Part shown: positions 1 through 12,980 of the stretch, in pieces
How the letters are laid out: each line of letters opens with the position of its first letter
Numbering within the stretch: position 1 is the stretch's first letter
Source of the DNA: Patella vulgata
Taxonomy: Eukaryota; Mollusca; Gastropoda; Patellidae
Assembly (NCBI RefSeq): GCF_932274485.2
Contig: NC_065887.2
Location: 9,334,001-9,398,000, forward strand
DNA length: 64,000 nt
Direction: 5' to 3'
Translations under genes and position numbers: made by a program
Notes under the pieces: generated by a model
What the model was told of the DNA's origin: nothing
What the model saw: only the letters and a program-made list of their open reading frames with translations
Database searches by the model: none

Positions 1-252
1 AACAACTTTTCATCTTCAACTGAATTATCAGTGAAACGAAATTCGATCGTTTGTCTGTTATCGCTCGTTACTTCAGTAAGTTATATAGAAGGACAACTCG
101 TGTTTGTCATGTTTGATGTCACTTCCCGTTTCTTCACGTGCCTGTTACACATCTCCCGTAGCAATGATCTCTGTGTTAAAATTATATTTGGGATGTATTT
201 AATGAGCTCTATCACATATTTTATAATGCCTGACACCAATATTGTCCTTTAA
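1..252 (-). mobile_element. Terminal arm of a TTAA-ended DNA transposon (family of 53332-55063)
   Basis: Matches the right terminal inverted repeat of the 1.7-kb element at 53332-55063, ending GGCACCAATATTGTCCT followed by TTAA at 249-252. The rest of the element lies left of the window. Confidence 0.65.
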
Positions 253-550
253 AGTAGCTAACGTAAATGGGCGTTTATGGGCTAACAAACATACATTAAT
301 GTACGATGAGTGTATATAAACTGATTTACATTCATTTTTCAAAACTTCCATTGAATCAGATTCGTTTGTCGAAATAAGTTAGCAGTCCAAATTGAATGGC
401 AGTCCAGTTTCATCGGAATTTCACTTACACATCGACGTTTAGTATCATTCATTAAGGCGGCTGATTACAAATTGCGCTCGAGAGCACGCAGAACACGCCA
501 GCGTGAACTGGTTATAAAATTAACTGTGTCTTGAATATCTGATAACATCC
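253..550. other. Non-coding, nothing recognised
   Basis: Within an intron or downstream part of the NACHT gene; no exon or repeat recognised. Confidence 0.4.
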
Positions 551-707
551 GGGGTCTGTTTCACGAAATTTTAACTAAGATAAAATCCAAATTTTATTAA
601 TTTGATTGGATAATATTAGATTGATTTTAGTGCTTAGCCAATCAAAATTGAAGTATCTACTAAAATTTGGATTTTATCTTTAGTTAAAATTTCGTGAAAC
701 AGGGCCC
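551..707. mobile_element. 157-bp foldback MITE, copy 1
   Basis: Long terminal inverted repeats (about 45 bp) beginning GGGTCTGTTTCACGAAA and ending TTTCGTGAAACAGGGCCC. Almost identical to 47789-47945. Confidence 0.8.
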
Positions 708-999
708 AGATTTTCACGCTAAGATAACTGGGATAGTATGGAATTTGAGTGTCTTAATTATACTACAGTTTACATTGCAGTACACTGGCAGTAGCTTTAT
801 AAACAATAACAAACTTTCTATTTCAGCTGCATGATGTCTGTACCCCACCGCGTCTCTATTATTTTTTACAAAGACCCCCCTCCCTCCGCCCCGGCGCCCC
901 GCCCCCACTCTACTGTGTAGTATGCCAAACAGTGCCCTGATTTAGTCGGCTTGAAAAAATCGACGAGAAAATTGATTAAAAGTGTTAATATATTTTTAC

Positions 1000-3900
1000 C
1001 TGTTCATTATCTAACTGTTTGTTAAATTCTAGTAAAATCTGTTCAACTATTTCTTGTCGGACATCATTATTTAATGGTTCAACTAACAACTCTTCGGGCT
1101 GAATATTGTGATTTTTTAAAGCTTTAAGACATTTTCCTTCTAATGTACTAACGATAATCTTTAATCCGGGAACCATTTCTCTGGGCAGCCATGCTAATTC
1201 AGCCGAGTTTCCTTCAATAACAAAACAGTTATTTTAACCTATTTGTCCAGTCTTTCGGATCGGATGTAAAATGCAATATATTGGGAACATATTGGAATTA
1301 AAAACAAAGGCGCAAGTGTCAACGTATGTTGCTGTTGTCAAGGTGACCCAAGTATTATGTTGACGCCACGCCTTTCTGTTCCAAATGGATTCCAGTATAA
1401 AGCAAATAATGTAAATTTAATACCTAAAATTCAATAATTGCATTTAAAATATTGGAAATTTAACCGATGCCAAGACATAGTATTTTATTAAGTCATACTT
1501 TCTTTACGATCCTGGAGTTAGCCAAGAAAGTTCATCCGGATTTTCCGGAGTGGTTTCCCTTTCTCAGCAAGACGGGGTATGGCAAGGAACAGTGTATATT
1601 CGGTCGGATAGGACGGAAAACCAAGGTACCGTTAACATATTGACGTGCACACAATACACCTATTGGCAGCTGGAAATCGAAATGAGCGTAGGCCGTAGCT
1701 GTCTAGAGTTGGAATTCGATATAAGAGTAGGCCGTAGCGCCAATGTCCGGGTAGAATTTCCCTCATAGCACACCATGGCGCACCCCATCTCCATCTTCAT
1801 TAGCCCCCCCCCTTTTTAGTCCCGAAATGACCTAGTTTGTGTCGAGTGGACGTTAAACCCCATTTCTCTCTCTCATTAGCCCAGTTCGGAGCAGAACAGT
1901 AGAACGTTAAACCCCATTTCATTTCATTTCATACCTTCCTCTTCCATCTGATTCAGTGCATCAATAAAAACCACTAATTTCTTGAAACCACTGGATTGTG
2001 CAGCTTTGGTAGCGGTCTTAAACATAGTAGGGGCAAATCGTAACATCTCTTCAACGTCTTGTGGCATGTTATCCTCACTCGGCATACACTCCCGGTATAC
2101 TCGGGACAAAATACTGAAAGGATTGGTCGAATCTGGTGTGGCCCCAACAAAATGATAAAAGACCTGTTTGGTAAGGATACAACATTTAATTAGCCTCGTT
2201 ATTGTAATTATTAAAATCGTAAACTCCATTATGAAAGATTGTTAACATCTTTGCGTAAATCAAGAGTAGTAATTCCGAAAAATAATTGTTGGGAATCATT
2301 CCCAATCCATAGAAATCTTTCGTGTGAACATGCGATGAAGGACCATCGCAAAATGTCAACACTTGCATCCAGACGGATATCCCGCGGATATATCCCGAAC
2401 CCGTCCGCGCTGACGGATTAAGAAAATATTGACACAGATGGATATTGATGTGAGTTTAAGGCTAAATAACTGAAATTTAATTTATCATTAAACGCGGTGA
2501 CGTTCAATCAACCCAGCAAGTTCTGCAGGTTTTTCGTGTGGACACAAGCGTTGAAATGTTGCGACAGTCCCCTAGCAAACTATAAAAATTCAAAAATAAA
2601 GCCGATAGTACTTACTAATACAATAAATTCTTAAACATACATTTTGCAAGAGCTAAATCTGCCTATTGCAGGTCTTTCTTTAGGCCTGAAATCTTTTCTA
2701 AATCATTAATTAGACATTAATTAACTTATCCAGGCCATAATCAACTCTCGGTGGCGTCGGATTTCTGCGATATTAAATAGATTAGAACAGTTCAGCCATA
2801 TTTTGATTTAAGCTAAAAAAAAAAAATGGAGGAGCGAGACTTAGCTTCGAACAACCAGGGCGTAGTTGACATTATTGCACACGTCTTGTCAAACCTTCAA
2901 AGGCTAATATCTTCGTTCGCAATAGAGTAATTTGAATGAAATTTTCACATTATTCATGTTACATTATCTAAATCTTACATAATGTATCTTTAATCAATAG
3001 AGGGAAATCGATCCAAATTAATCAAGCTGAACAGACTATAAATGTTTAAAAAGGTCCGGTGATAATTGTTATAACAAGGTATCGTAACTTATGAGGAGCA
3101 ATTCCGGGACAAATTTCCAGCAATCAAGTGTCATCTGGTCACCTCTTGGTATTGTGGCCTCTAAAAGTGTTAATCAGAATTTGTGAACGGATTCATAGGC
3201 GGACCAACGGGAAGTGTCGACATTGTTCGAAAACAATGCAATGTGGGTATATAGAAAGCATTTGAGCTCACTTAAATTAAGGAAATATCAGGCCCCGAGT
3301 TCAGAAAGCATTATCAGACGTAAGTTAAGAATTTACTCAACTTTCAATCACCGCTGTTTATGAGAAATATCTTTGATCCAGAAACACAAAATTTTTCACA
3401 TAGTTTTTTTTATGACGTATTTGTTACATTAAAACAGCAAAGGTTTTATAAAGCGCTATATTTGTGATGAAATAAGGCGAACAATTTTCAAGAGATAAGT
3501 TTCAAAAGGAAATCATCACCCAAACTGAATAGCAAGACGTGACAAGATCATACTTCTTCCTTACCTTATTGTCTTTATTCTGGAGTGCTTCTTTAGCAGA
3601 ATACGCCATCAATGAACTCTTTCCTGCACCAGGATATCCGGCTAATAGAAGTAGTTTGTCTTTTTTAGGTTTCTTAGTGATGTAATCTGTGACCGTTTTA
3701 ACAGCTGCATCTCGTCCTAATAATACCTGGAAATTGATCATTTTTACAATCAATAAGTGCAGCTACATATTACTATCAATGGCATTTCAATACTATCGAT
3801 GAAATTTACAGGCTTCCTATTTTCTAGCATGGAAATATCACTTGTCGTTCGGATGGGACAAAAACATTACCGTGTACATAAAAGAACCCTTGACAGTTGT

Positions 3901-6900
3901 AATTCGAAATAAAGGTAGACCGGGCAGAATTTATCTCATACTACACTGTATGGTGTATGCCCGTCTACATTCGCCCAGTCGGCACAGACAGGTCGTTATA
4001 CCTCATTTCAGCTCTTATATTCAAACAACCTTACATAATTACATAATTATAGAATTATAAAATTATAGACATACCCCAGATCTTTGAAGAAGGAAATCTC
4101 TTTGTTCTTCTAGTAAAATCTCAGATTCGGTCATCTCTTCGCCCAAGGAATCATTTGGGTATTGTTTCTCAAGCACTTTTTTAAAATGTTCAAGTATATC
4201 CTTTCCGAATTTTTCTAATCCGGTTAAGGTAAGCCTGTTGTCTTTCTCTTCCTTCACCTGACAATCGTAATCTTTCACTTGACAGGGTGGGAAGTTGTTT
4301 TTGATTTTGTCTGTAAACAAGAAGAATCGACACAACATTTATAATAAGGTACACATATTCTTTCCCGAGAATCACACTTTTAAATGAAATGAAATTTTGA
4401 GATTTGCGTTCTATACCACCCAGGCGAGTGAAGACGGACATATTCCATACGGTGGCCCAGTAAGTAAGACATTGGTTCGCTAACCTGATGGTCCCGTGTT
4501 CGATATCTGCGTTGACCGAGAACGTTCATCTTGATTTTCCGGCGTGGTTCCACCGTGTAAGTGATTCAGGACAGAGGGCCTGGCAAGGGACAGCGTATAG
4601 TAGTTAGGATGGGCCGGGGGTCCCTTGTACACATTGTAGTGACGTAAAAGATCCACTGGCAGTTAGACTTTTATATAAGTTGGCATACTGTATGGCGTAT
4701 GACCGTCTGCATTAGTCTGTCGGAGCAAAACAATAGGACATTAAACCCCATTTCATTTCATTTTTCATATCCATATATTGTACTACAAGGTAAATATGCT
4801 ACTGTTTACTCTTATTTCCATCTAGCAGAGATATCTTTAACGTGCTGGCCATTTTTATCGTCAACACAGACATCTAACTCCGGACAAAAACCAGCGTAAC
4901 AGTAAACTTCAACACATACTACTGTTTTATTTGGGCGACGATTTAAAGAGTATTCTCTCAACTTTTCAAGCTAAAGGTTTCGAAGATCATTATCAAGTTT
5001 GATAACGTTGAGAGAATACTCTTCAAAACTTCGCCCAAATAAATAAGAAGCTGTGTTATGGTTTAACGTCCACTCGACACAAACTAGGTCATTTCGGGAC
5101 TAATATATGGTCCAATTTTATATCATTAAATCGCTTGCCGGTAGGGTTCTTTAGCAATGGGAGGAAACCGGAGGACCCGGAGAGGCGACCCTACTCCTTG
5201 TTACGTACAACCGGGGAATCCAAACCACGGCAGATTACTCAATGACATACCTTATGATGCAGCGTGCACACGCTAACCATTCGGCCACCCAACCCGCCCA
5301 TGATACTATTGTGGTCAGACTAAATCTTACAGTGTGTGCAATTTGAGGAAGCTACGTTTCCCCTTTAACTTTTCCGTTAACTTTTCCGTTTGCCCATGAT
5401 CTTTTTACAATATTGTGAACAACATTCATTTCTCCTTTTGTGTTTTGGGAATTCAAATGGCTAACACAATTTGGGCAAATTTTTAATCCTTACTCTTTAA
5501 AGTCTGTAAAGAATCGATGGATTCTTGGTTCGTCTCAACAAATGCTTTAAGTATGGCCTCGTCTTGAATCTTTGGTACAAACTTGGGACTGCGTAACATA
5601 AATAAGGCCTTTAAAATGAAAAGAAGACACTCTTAGGCCAAACCAGATTAATTTTAGTTCTTCAGGGTTCTGATCAATAACTAACACACTCAATTCTTGT
5701 GTGCGATGTTTTGTGTAAAATTTTAAAACTTAAATATTTGGAACTAAAAGCTATTGAGAAGAGCAACTGAATACATTTTTTGTTTTTAAAGGAGTTTTTT
5801 TTTCTTGAAGACATTCGAGGCAGAATTATGATAGGTGATATCGTATAACAGAAATTCAAATTAGAGCGGCCTTATATATTTAGTAGCAGGAAAGGACATC
5901 ATGAAAAGATTGTCAACTAAGGAATTCGGATACTATCAGAGAGACGACTGTAAAAGAACGAACTCCAAAATGATCGGCAGTGAATATTCGCTTGGCAACT
6001 GAAAGAGAAATGAAATGGGGTTTAACGTCCTACTGTTCTGCTACGAATTGGGCTAATAAAGATGGGCATACGCCATACAGTGTGCTATAAGGGAAATTTT
6101 GACCGGACAACGGCACTACGGCCTACTCTTATAATGATTTCCAACTGTCAAGGGATCTTTTACGTGCATATCAATGTGTACACGGGACCTCGGTTTTTGT
6201 CCCATCCGAACGACTAGACAGCTGTCCTTTCTCGGCCAATGCAGGAATCGAACACCCGACCTCCAGGCTAGCGACGTCTTACCCACTTAGCCACCCCCCC
6301 CCCCACCCAACCCCCAACTGAAAGGGATGATATCAGGGCGAGTTAATTAGTATTCAATATTATAAACTATTTCCGTCTAAAAATTAAATTCTAAACCATT
6401 TTTTAAAATTATTTAGAAAACACAATATACTTGTGCTGGAAGTATATCCGGATAGACATATTTCCAATTTCCTATTTAGTCTAAATTGATACAAAAAATA
6501 GTACGCGAAGACGTAAATTGGGTAATAGGCACCATTCTGCCCGGACCAGTTTGTGTTACTACGTCCTATGTAAACAATGCACGCGCTAACGACGCCGTAT
6601 GATGTAACGTCACACGTAGACCTATAATGCATAAAGGTCAGTCACCGAACACAGAGTTAACTTAACTTGTCTGCGATATCACTTCTGTGGAAGCGGGCGT
6701 TAAAACACCAGGTAGTAGTAGTACAGAGTTAACTTGTCGAAGATATCACCTTAGGTGGAAGTGGACGTAAAACCTTAGGAACGAACGAACGCACAGAGTT
6801 AAAAGAAGAATTTCGTGACCTCTGTGATTGACGACACCCCCGCGCTACTGTTTGTAATGTAAACATGATCAAATAGTATAATCAACTGACACTGACAGTT

Positions 6901-9900
6901 ATTCTATTAAGACGGTTAGGCAACTACTTAACTTTTTAATGACCCAGTCATAATTGATTTATGGGGTCAATTCGTATTATTTAGGTCAAAATAAAGCGTT
7001 GAATTATGTTTATCTAATGTGTTGTTTCTATTAGTTGTGGGGGAAATATTAAGCGAAGGTCAATTTGTTGACTAATTTATGTTAGATTTTCACTTAGATG
7101 TAAAATGTAGTATTTCGTAAAACGAAACCAACAAACGCTTGTGCTACAAATACAGTTAACATTTCGATCAAAAATTAAACAAGAAGGCCAGGGGTTGGAT
7201 GACCAAATGGTTAACGCGTGCGCTTTTTATCATAAGGTCAGTCATTTAGTCAGATGGCGGGGTTTCGATTTTTCCCAGTTGTACGTGACAAGGAGTAGGG
7301 TCGCCTGTCCAACCTCGTGGGTTTTCTCTGGGTCCCCCAGTTTTCTCCCACTGCTAAAGACACCTACGCGCAAGCGAATTATTGAAATAAAATTGAACCA
7401 TATGTTAGGGCTTGGCAAAGACAGCATCTAGTCGTACGGAAGAAACGAAAAACCGAGGACCCGTGTACACGTTGATGTCGTGTAAAAGAACCCATGACAG
7501 ATGAAATTCGATATAAGCGCAGGCCGCATAGATTCGCTATCCAGGCAAAATTTCCCTCGCAGCACACTGTATTGCATACGTCCGTTTTCATTAGCTCAGT
7601 CGGTGCAGCAAATAGTGCGTTAAACCTCATTTCATTCCCCATTTATAAAGTCCGCTTTCTCGATTTTGCGTTTCGTTTTGGGGATTTTTTTTTTTAAAAT
7701 TATGTACACTATTTGTATTTATACGTCAATACATACATGCGGGTTTTTATCCCAATAAGCACCAGTAAAAATCTCCAAGGCAGTAACAGACATTCCTGGT
7801 AACCAGTTATATTTAGTTTTAATGTCATCAGGAACTGTTTCATCATCACAAACGTATCCATAACGTTCTGATAACATACATAGAAAATATGGGAATTCGT
7901 TCTCCTCACGACACCTGCAATACAACAAAAGAAATACAAACACCTTGATTATGAATTGACGTGTACGATATTTTTATACTGTCAAGATTTCGCGGATTCC
8001 AGGCAGTACCGGATCAATACCCCCCCCCCCCCCCACACACACACACACACACACACTTCGGACAGAGTGCCTAAGGAGTCAGAAAACACTTACCTTACTT
8101 AAAGTTAAAGATACATTATGGGAGATTAGATGAAAAGTTGGCAGTTCCCTCTATAATAGTTAAAAACTAGATAATGTAAATGCAATTTGCTGAAAATTGA
8201 TCCACTTTCAACCGAGAATTTAGCGATTGAAATTTCGGCCTAGCCTCGATCATCATTACTATAGTCGGTACAATAAAATTCATAGTCTCGATTATCCATT
8301 TCATGATTAAATCATGAATGAAAGTTGAGCAGAAAATCTGATCCTAATCCAGTAAATATCGCATCGAGAGTTGATTATGGGCTGGATAAGTTAAATAATG
8401 TCTAATTAATAATTTATATAACATTTCAGGCTTAAAGAAAGAACTGCAATAGGCAGATTTAGCTCTTGCATAATGCCTGTTTAATCGGTTAAAGTGTCCA
8501 GGCTGCTGTCCATTACTATATATACGTATTTCGTACACCCCACTCTATGAGATTTTTTATTCATCAGTAAGGGACAGGTTGCATCTATAAATGCGGAAGG
8601 TGGTGGGGTACGTAAAGCTCGGACGCCACAGGGCCCCCGCCTGGTTAATGCGGTCGTGTGATCCCAGGTGAGCGAGTTGTTAAAATTATTTGTCAACATT
8701 ATTAGAATTAGCAACATTTACTTCCATTATTTAAACGGGCCTTTACTCCTAGTCATCATTCTCTTCATACGATTATCTCTTGGTGGAGGGTGGGGTCCTA
8801 CTAATAACCGACATAAACCTAAAGAGGGGGATTTTTTTGGGGGGTGGGGGTGGGGGTGGGGCAATTTCACATATCTACTATAATTTTTTATAACATTATT
8901 TAAATTTCGCATATGATATGTAGAATATGGATATCTATAACACATATATCGGTCAGGTTTTGTAATAGTTTGTACGATATTGAAAAAAAACCCCGCTCAT
9001 GTCGGTGATTAGTAAAACATTTTCAGCATTGCGCGGATTAAGATTAATCGACTATGGATCAACCTATCAATCATAACCCTTGATAATTGATCGGTTGCTT
9101 TTTTTCAAGCCCTGAGCCATAGCCATAGATGTTAATAGGAGAACGCTAGATGGGAGACGGTCCTGCACATATGACGTCATGTGTGGATTGTGCGTTAAGG
9201 TTAGGATAAGGGTTAGGCTTGGTCCAGAGTTAGGGTTGGGGTAAGCGCTAGCCCTGTTTTCGTCCCGAAACTTTCTCCAAGAAAATCATAATTGCATATT
9301 TATAATTGCATATTCTAATCTGAACGACATCCTAGTGCACAGTAAATTAGATTAAATAACACCAGCCCTCAGCCTAACCCTATGTAAAAAATTGATCAAA
9401 CCCTAGTCCTAACCCTTAATAAATACAATCAACTAATAATAAGAATCCCTAGCCCTAACCCCGGGATAGTGAAAAAAACTCATTTTCAGAAAATCCAATC
9501 CTTAGTGGGAAACACACTAATGTGGCTCTCACCCGAGAGCCTCAACTTTTTTCTTTAGAAACCAAAATACCAGAATATCACAAGCGGCACCGAAGGAGAC
9601 CATCAGCGCCACCAACACCAAAAAAACAGCGAAACCAACTTTGTATATTAATCTAATGTATTGCATGTATTTTTTAATAAAACTAGGAAATATCACGAAC
9701 CAAATTTACATCATCCTAGGTCAGTGCTTATGTGGAGACTACACCTCTGCCACAAATTCTTAAACCTAACCCACAATGCACATACGACGTCACATGTGCT
9801 AAAATGTGCAGGACCGTCTCCGATCTAGGGTTCTCCATGTTAATAGGGTAATCATAGGAATAAACGGAACGAATAATCATAGCAATTTTGATTCAAGATA

Positions 9901-11871
9901 ACAGGCGCCTCCTCATCAATAATCAATATTATTTAACTACTCCCCCCCCCGCATATTCCTTAGTGGAATATGGACTAGGACACAAAAAGCAATGGCCATG
10001 TAGTGTCAGAGAGTACGAAAGCTTCCTATCATTGGTGTGGAATCTAAATGCAGGTGACCTCGTAGCAATGATCATCAGCAGATGTAGTGTCATATTCCTG
10101 AAGCAATGGCCCGAGAAATCCCTCTCTGGCCATTGCTGGATTAGCTTCTGATACTAGCGCTTTTGAGGGAGTGTGTCTATTCTTTCCATTCAATCAAATC
10201 TATCCAAAACCACAGCAACATGACAGTCCTTCTTTTCATCAGGGGCGTTCCCTAAAACTTTGGACAATGATTTAAGGTATTAAAAACGACGAAAGTGTTG
10301 TTCGTCTCAAAACAAGATTATATCAGTGTTGATAGTTGATAGCCTTGTTTGTCACACAATTAGTTTTTCACAATATTTTGCTATGTACTGGTTAATTGGG
10401 CATAATAAAATCGTTAGTCATGACGTAACGTTATGTAAACCTATTTTGTCCAATTTGGAGCCCTGTTTGGTATTGTTACGCAGTAAGCTATTGGTTGTTA
10501 ATTGGACTATTGATCAGTCATAATTTAGAACAAGAATTTGCTTTCTTTACAGCAGTGAGTAGTGGGATTAGCTCTAATCAAACGAAACATTGCGAGGAGT
10601 ATGATGTAGTGTACAAGTAATACTCACCTATCTATCTCAGACAAGCATGCCATTAACGTCTCCCTGGTATCGGCATCTTTTGGAACACCCCATCTTAAAT
10701 CACATTCTATAAGCCGAAGTTTTCTTTCATCACACCACTGACGTAAAACAGGCACCACCGACTTGACCAAATATTCACGTTCACAATTCATATCTTTAAA
10801 CGTACTCGATATAAACAATCTGACGGTCTTCCATTGTTTTCTCTGGTAATAGAATATACGGAATTAGTCATCATACAGCGTTAAGTCTTATTTTAATACG
10901 AGAGAGAGAGAGAACGAGAGAGAGGGAGGGGGGCTTTAACGTCCACTGGACAAAAACTAGGTCATTTTGGGACTAATATATGGTTCAATTTTATTTCAAT
11001 AATTCGCTTGCGCGTAGGGGTTTTTAGCAGTGGGAGGAAACCGGATAACCCGGAGAAAGCCCACGAGATTGGAGTAGGCTCCTTGTCACGTACAACCAGG
11101 AAATCGAAACCACGCCATGATAAAGCAGGCACGTGCTAACCATTCGGCCATTCAACCCTCCTATTTTAATAAGAAATGTCTCAAGCGAAACGATCTGACT
11201 TGTCACCACAAGTAGCATAGACGAACACAAAGCTTTCGGGAAACATTTGCCTCTTTGGCATTGAACACGTTACTATAGTGAAAACAATTGGGGGTATAGA
11301 GGAATTGGGTTTAACGTCTTCTCGACACATAATAGAACATTTCGGGACTAACATTTTATTTTATTAATTCGTTTGCGCATAGGGGTCTTTCTCTGTGGGA
11401 GGAAACGGAGCATCAGGAGAAAACTCACGTACAAGCGGGGATTCGAAACCACGCCACTTGACTTAATGACAGACATCATGATCTAACGCGCACGCGTTTA
11501 AGCCATTCGACAACCCAACCCCCGTTTAGAAAGATACATACCTTTATGTCAGGTAAAACAACAGGTGCATCATCAGAAATTAACTCATCAACGGCATCCC
11601 AGAAATTGCAATCTGGGTTGCTAGTTCTTTTGTCTTGCAAAATTTTCCTGATATCACTTTGTTCCCATTTTCGTATGGTCTGTGCGTCTTTCTGACGCAT
11701 TGATGACATGCGGGAAGTGACAGCGGGATTTTTAAAAGATTTTGAATTTTTGGAATTCACGACTGCAGTTTTATGAGTTCGGCCATCTTGCGACTGATCC
11801 ATTGGTTTCTTTTCTGAAGCTATGTAACCATTGGTATTTGACCGATTCTGCATGGATGCTCCACATCCCAT
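1000..11871 (-). CDS. DUF4062-NACHT STAND NTPase (nephrocystin-3/TEP1-like), 5' part, eight exons
   Basis: Exons (minus, 5' to 3'): 11871-11542, 10842-10628, 7914-7737, 5608-5494, 4310-4075, 3726-3565, 2163-1935, 1211-1000. All have GT-AG borders and matching phases, giving 559 residues; the last exon ends at a donor, so the gene runs off the left edge. The protein starts MGCGAS, a good N-myristoylation plus palmitoylation signal, followed by a polar basic stretch. A DUF4062 domain follows (LFISSTFKDMNCERE and CDLRWGV, then the SERYGYV segment). NACHT features come next: Walker A GYPGAGKSS at about 387-395 and Walker B LVVFIDALNQM at about 475-485, then an LPREMVPGLKIIVSTL segment. Such proteins usually carry TPR or WD repeats C-terminally, which would lie outside the window. 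A membrane-tethered signalling or ciliary ATPase is inferred; nephrocystin-3 also has a myristoylated N-terminus. The exact orthologue is not decided. Confidence 0.88.
1519..1931 (+). mobile_element. S1 SINE interrupted by a V-SINE 3' fragment
   Basis: S1 body and CATTT tail, with an S2 3' segment (about 1818-1876) spliced in before the S1 end. The tail stops about 3 bp from the donor of NACHT exon 7 (exon end 1935). Confidence 0.75.
2631..2993. mobile_element. TTAA-bounded MITE family, copy 1
   Basis: Starts TTAAACATACATTTTGCAAG and ends with the related inverted end CATAATGTATCTTTAA. The centre differs from other copies. Confidence 0.6.
3841..4015 (+). mobile_element. S1 SINE, 3' part
   Basis: Matches the S1 body from the GTCGTTCGGATGGGAC segment to near the tail. 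Diverged and 5'-truncated. Confidence 0.65.
4448..4770 (+). mobile_element. S1 SINE, near full length
   Basis: tRNA-like head with A- and B-box-like segments, S1 body, CATTT tail. Lies in a NACHT-gene intron. Confidence 0.75.
4926..5042. repeat. Inverted repeat (foldback)
   Basis: Arms of about 37 bp, TTATTTGGGCGA... and ...TCGCCCAAATAA, around a central AT-rich loop. Probably a small MITE. Confidence 0.6.
5055..5300 (-). mobile_element. S2 V-SINE-like element
   Basis: Core CGGAGGACCCGGAG (reverse of the V-domain-like CTCCGGGTCCTCCGG), tRNA-like head at the right end, GTTTAACGTCCACTCGACAC at the left. Confidence 0.75.
6009..6296 (-). mobile_element. S1 SINE, full length
   Basis: GAAATGGGGTTTAACGTCC end at left and a tRNA-like head at right, followed by a C-rich run. 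Confidence 0.75.
7193..7636 (+). mobile_element. Chimera: V-SINE (7193-7411) joined to an S1 3' part (7412-7636)
   Basis: The V-SINE lacks its own 3' end and continues directly into the S1 body and CATTT-like tail. Confidence 0.65.
8019..8057. repeat. Poly-C plus (CA)n microsatellite
   Basis: A run of C followed by about 11 CA units. Confidence 0.85.
8105..8484. mobile_element. TTAA-bounded MITE family, copy 2
   Basis: Starts TTAAAGATACATTATGG and ends ATAATGCCTGTTTAA, opposite in orientation to 2631-2993. Confidence 0.65.
9138..9836. mobile_element. 699-bp Mutator-like non-autonomous element with GGTTAGG motifs
   Basis: Inverted ends GGAGAACGCTAGATG and its counterpart CGATCTAGGGTTCTCC. 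It is flanked by the 9-bp direct repeat ATGTTAATA (9129-9137 and 9837-9845). The interior holds several GGTTAGGG-like words in both directions. Confidence 0.7.
10888..11160 (-). mobile_element. S2 V-SINE-like element with (GA)n
   Basis: GA-rich run at 10902-10930, then the reversed V-SINE body and tRNA-like head. Confidence 0.75.
11301..11524 (-). mobile_element. S2 V-SINE-like element beside the exon 1 donor
   Basis: Complete reversed V-SINE. Its tRNA-like head lies 17 bp from the donor at 11541 of the NACHT gene. Confidence 0.75.
11542..11871 (-). other. First coding exon of the DUF4062-NACHT gene, MGCGAS lipidation signal
   Basis: 110 codons from ATG to the donor, phase 0. Gly2 and Cys3 fit N-myristoylation with neighbouring palmitoylation. 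The rest is low-complexity, Ser/Asn/Lys-rich, ending in a short acidic stretch before the DUF4062 domain of the next exon. A V-SINE (11301-11524) lies 17 bp inside the following intron. Confidence 0.8.
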
Positions 11872-12084
11872 CTTTGGACGAACCCAATGATAATAATCAA
11901 AATACTGGTATGGATACTACATCATTTTCTGTTGAAATTGAAATAACCTGGAAATGTAAAAAAAAGATTTCAGAAAAAATGAGTCCTGCTAATCACGGAA
12001 AAGAATTGAAAAGATTTTTCAAAACCTTCCCCACCCCACCCAATAATCGACACAAGCTATATAGTATACAATTGTTCTTGTTTT

Positions 12085-12335
12085 TGGGCGGGGGTGGGGT
12101 TTAACGCGTGCGCGTTGTATCAGAAGGTCGCCTGTCCAACCTCATGGGTTTTCTCCGGGCCATCCTGTTTCCTCCTATTGCACCATATAAAATTGAACCA
12201 TATGTTAGTCCCAAAATGACCTAGTTTGTTTTGAGTGGACGCTACTCTCTCTCTCTCTCTCTCTCCCTCTCTCTCTCTCATATCTCTCTCCCCTCTCCCT
12301 CTTTCTCTCTCTCCCTCTCTTCAAAACCCGTAATT
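12085..12335 (+). mobile_element. S2 V-SINE, internally deleted, with long (CT)n tail
   Basis: Head and core present, part of the middle missing; tail at 12241-12320 is CT-rich. Confidence 0.7.
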
Positions 12336-12660
12336 TTTCCATATCACCCCAAGATAACAAAACGATTTATAACTTACCTTCATGATCATTGAGTATTATA
12401 TAAAATGAAATCCTATGCCGTCGCCGGTGGTGTACAACGAAGATCAATAATCACAGGTTTCCTATCTGTTGTACCGCTAATGAATCACCAAGTTAATATC
12501 ATGCTACACGTATATGAACATACACTGTGTTTACTGACCTGAATCGAACAGGATATATCATGAATATAACTCCCAATCGATATAAAACCGTCATTCAATA
12601 CTTGACAACCGATATAAACATTTACAAATATCACGTGATATCATCCTTTAATGAGCCATG
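12336..12660. other. Upstream region of the NACHT gene, no gene seen
   Basis: AT-rich, no coding potential and no recognised repeat. It could hold the 5' UTR exon or promoter, but no clear element was seen. Confidence 0.3.
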
Positions 12661-12661
12661 T

Positions 12662-12664
<3 letters not shown>

Positions 12665-12700
<36 letters not shown>

Positions 12701-12955
12701 GGGTTTATCGTCCACTCGACACACACTAGGTCATTTCGGGAATAACATGGTTTTAATTTTATTTCAATAATTCGCTTGCGTGTAGGGGTCTTTAGCAGTG
12801 GGAGAAAACCAGGGGACCCGGAGAAAACCCACGAGATTGGACAGGCAACCCTATTCCTTGTCACCTACAACCGGGGATTCGAAACCACGCCAGTTGACTC
12901 AATGATAGACCTTATGATAACGCGCGCACGTGCTAACCATTCGGTGCCCCCCCCC
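12665..12955 (-). mobile_element. S2 V-SINE with (GA)n at its 3' end
   Basis: Long GA run, then the complete reversed V-SINE body and head. Confidence 0.8.
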
Positions 12956-12980
12956 CCCAGGTCAGTGAATAAGAACGGGA

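Noticed and set aside
8481-8945. Open frames in the G-rich stretch near 8600-8900
   Set aside because: Poly-G and low-complexity DNA, no conserved protein features.
9180-9480. Interstitial telomeric repeat
   Set aside because: GGTTAGGG-like words are irregular and lie inside an element with inverted ends and a 9-bp duplication.
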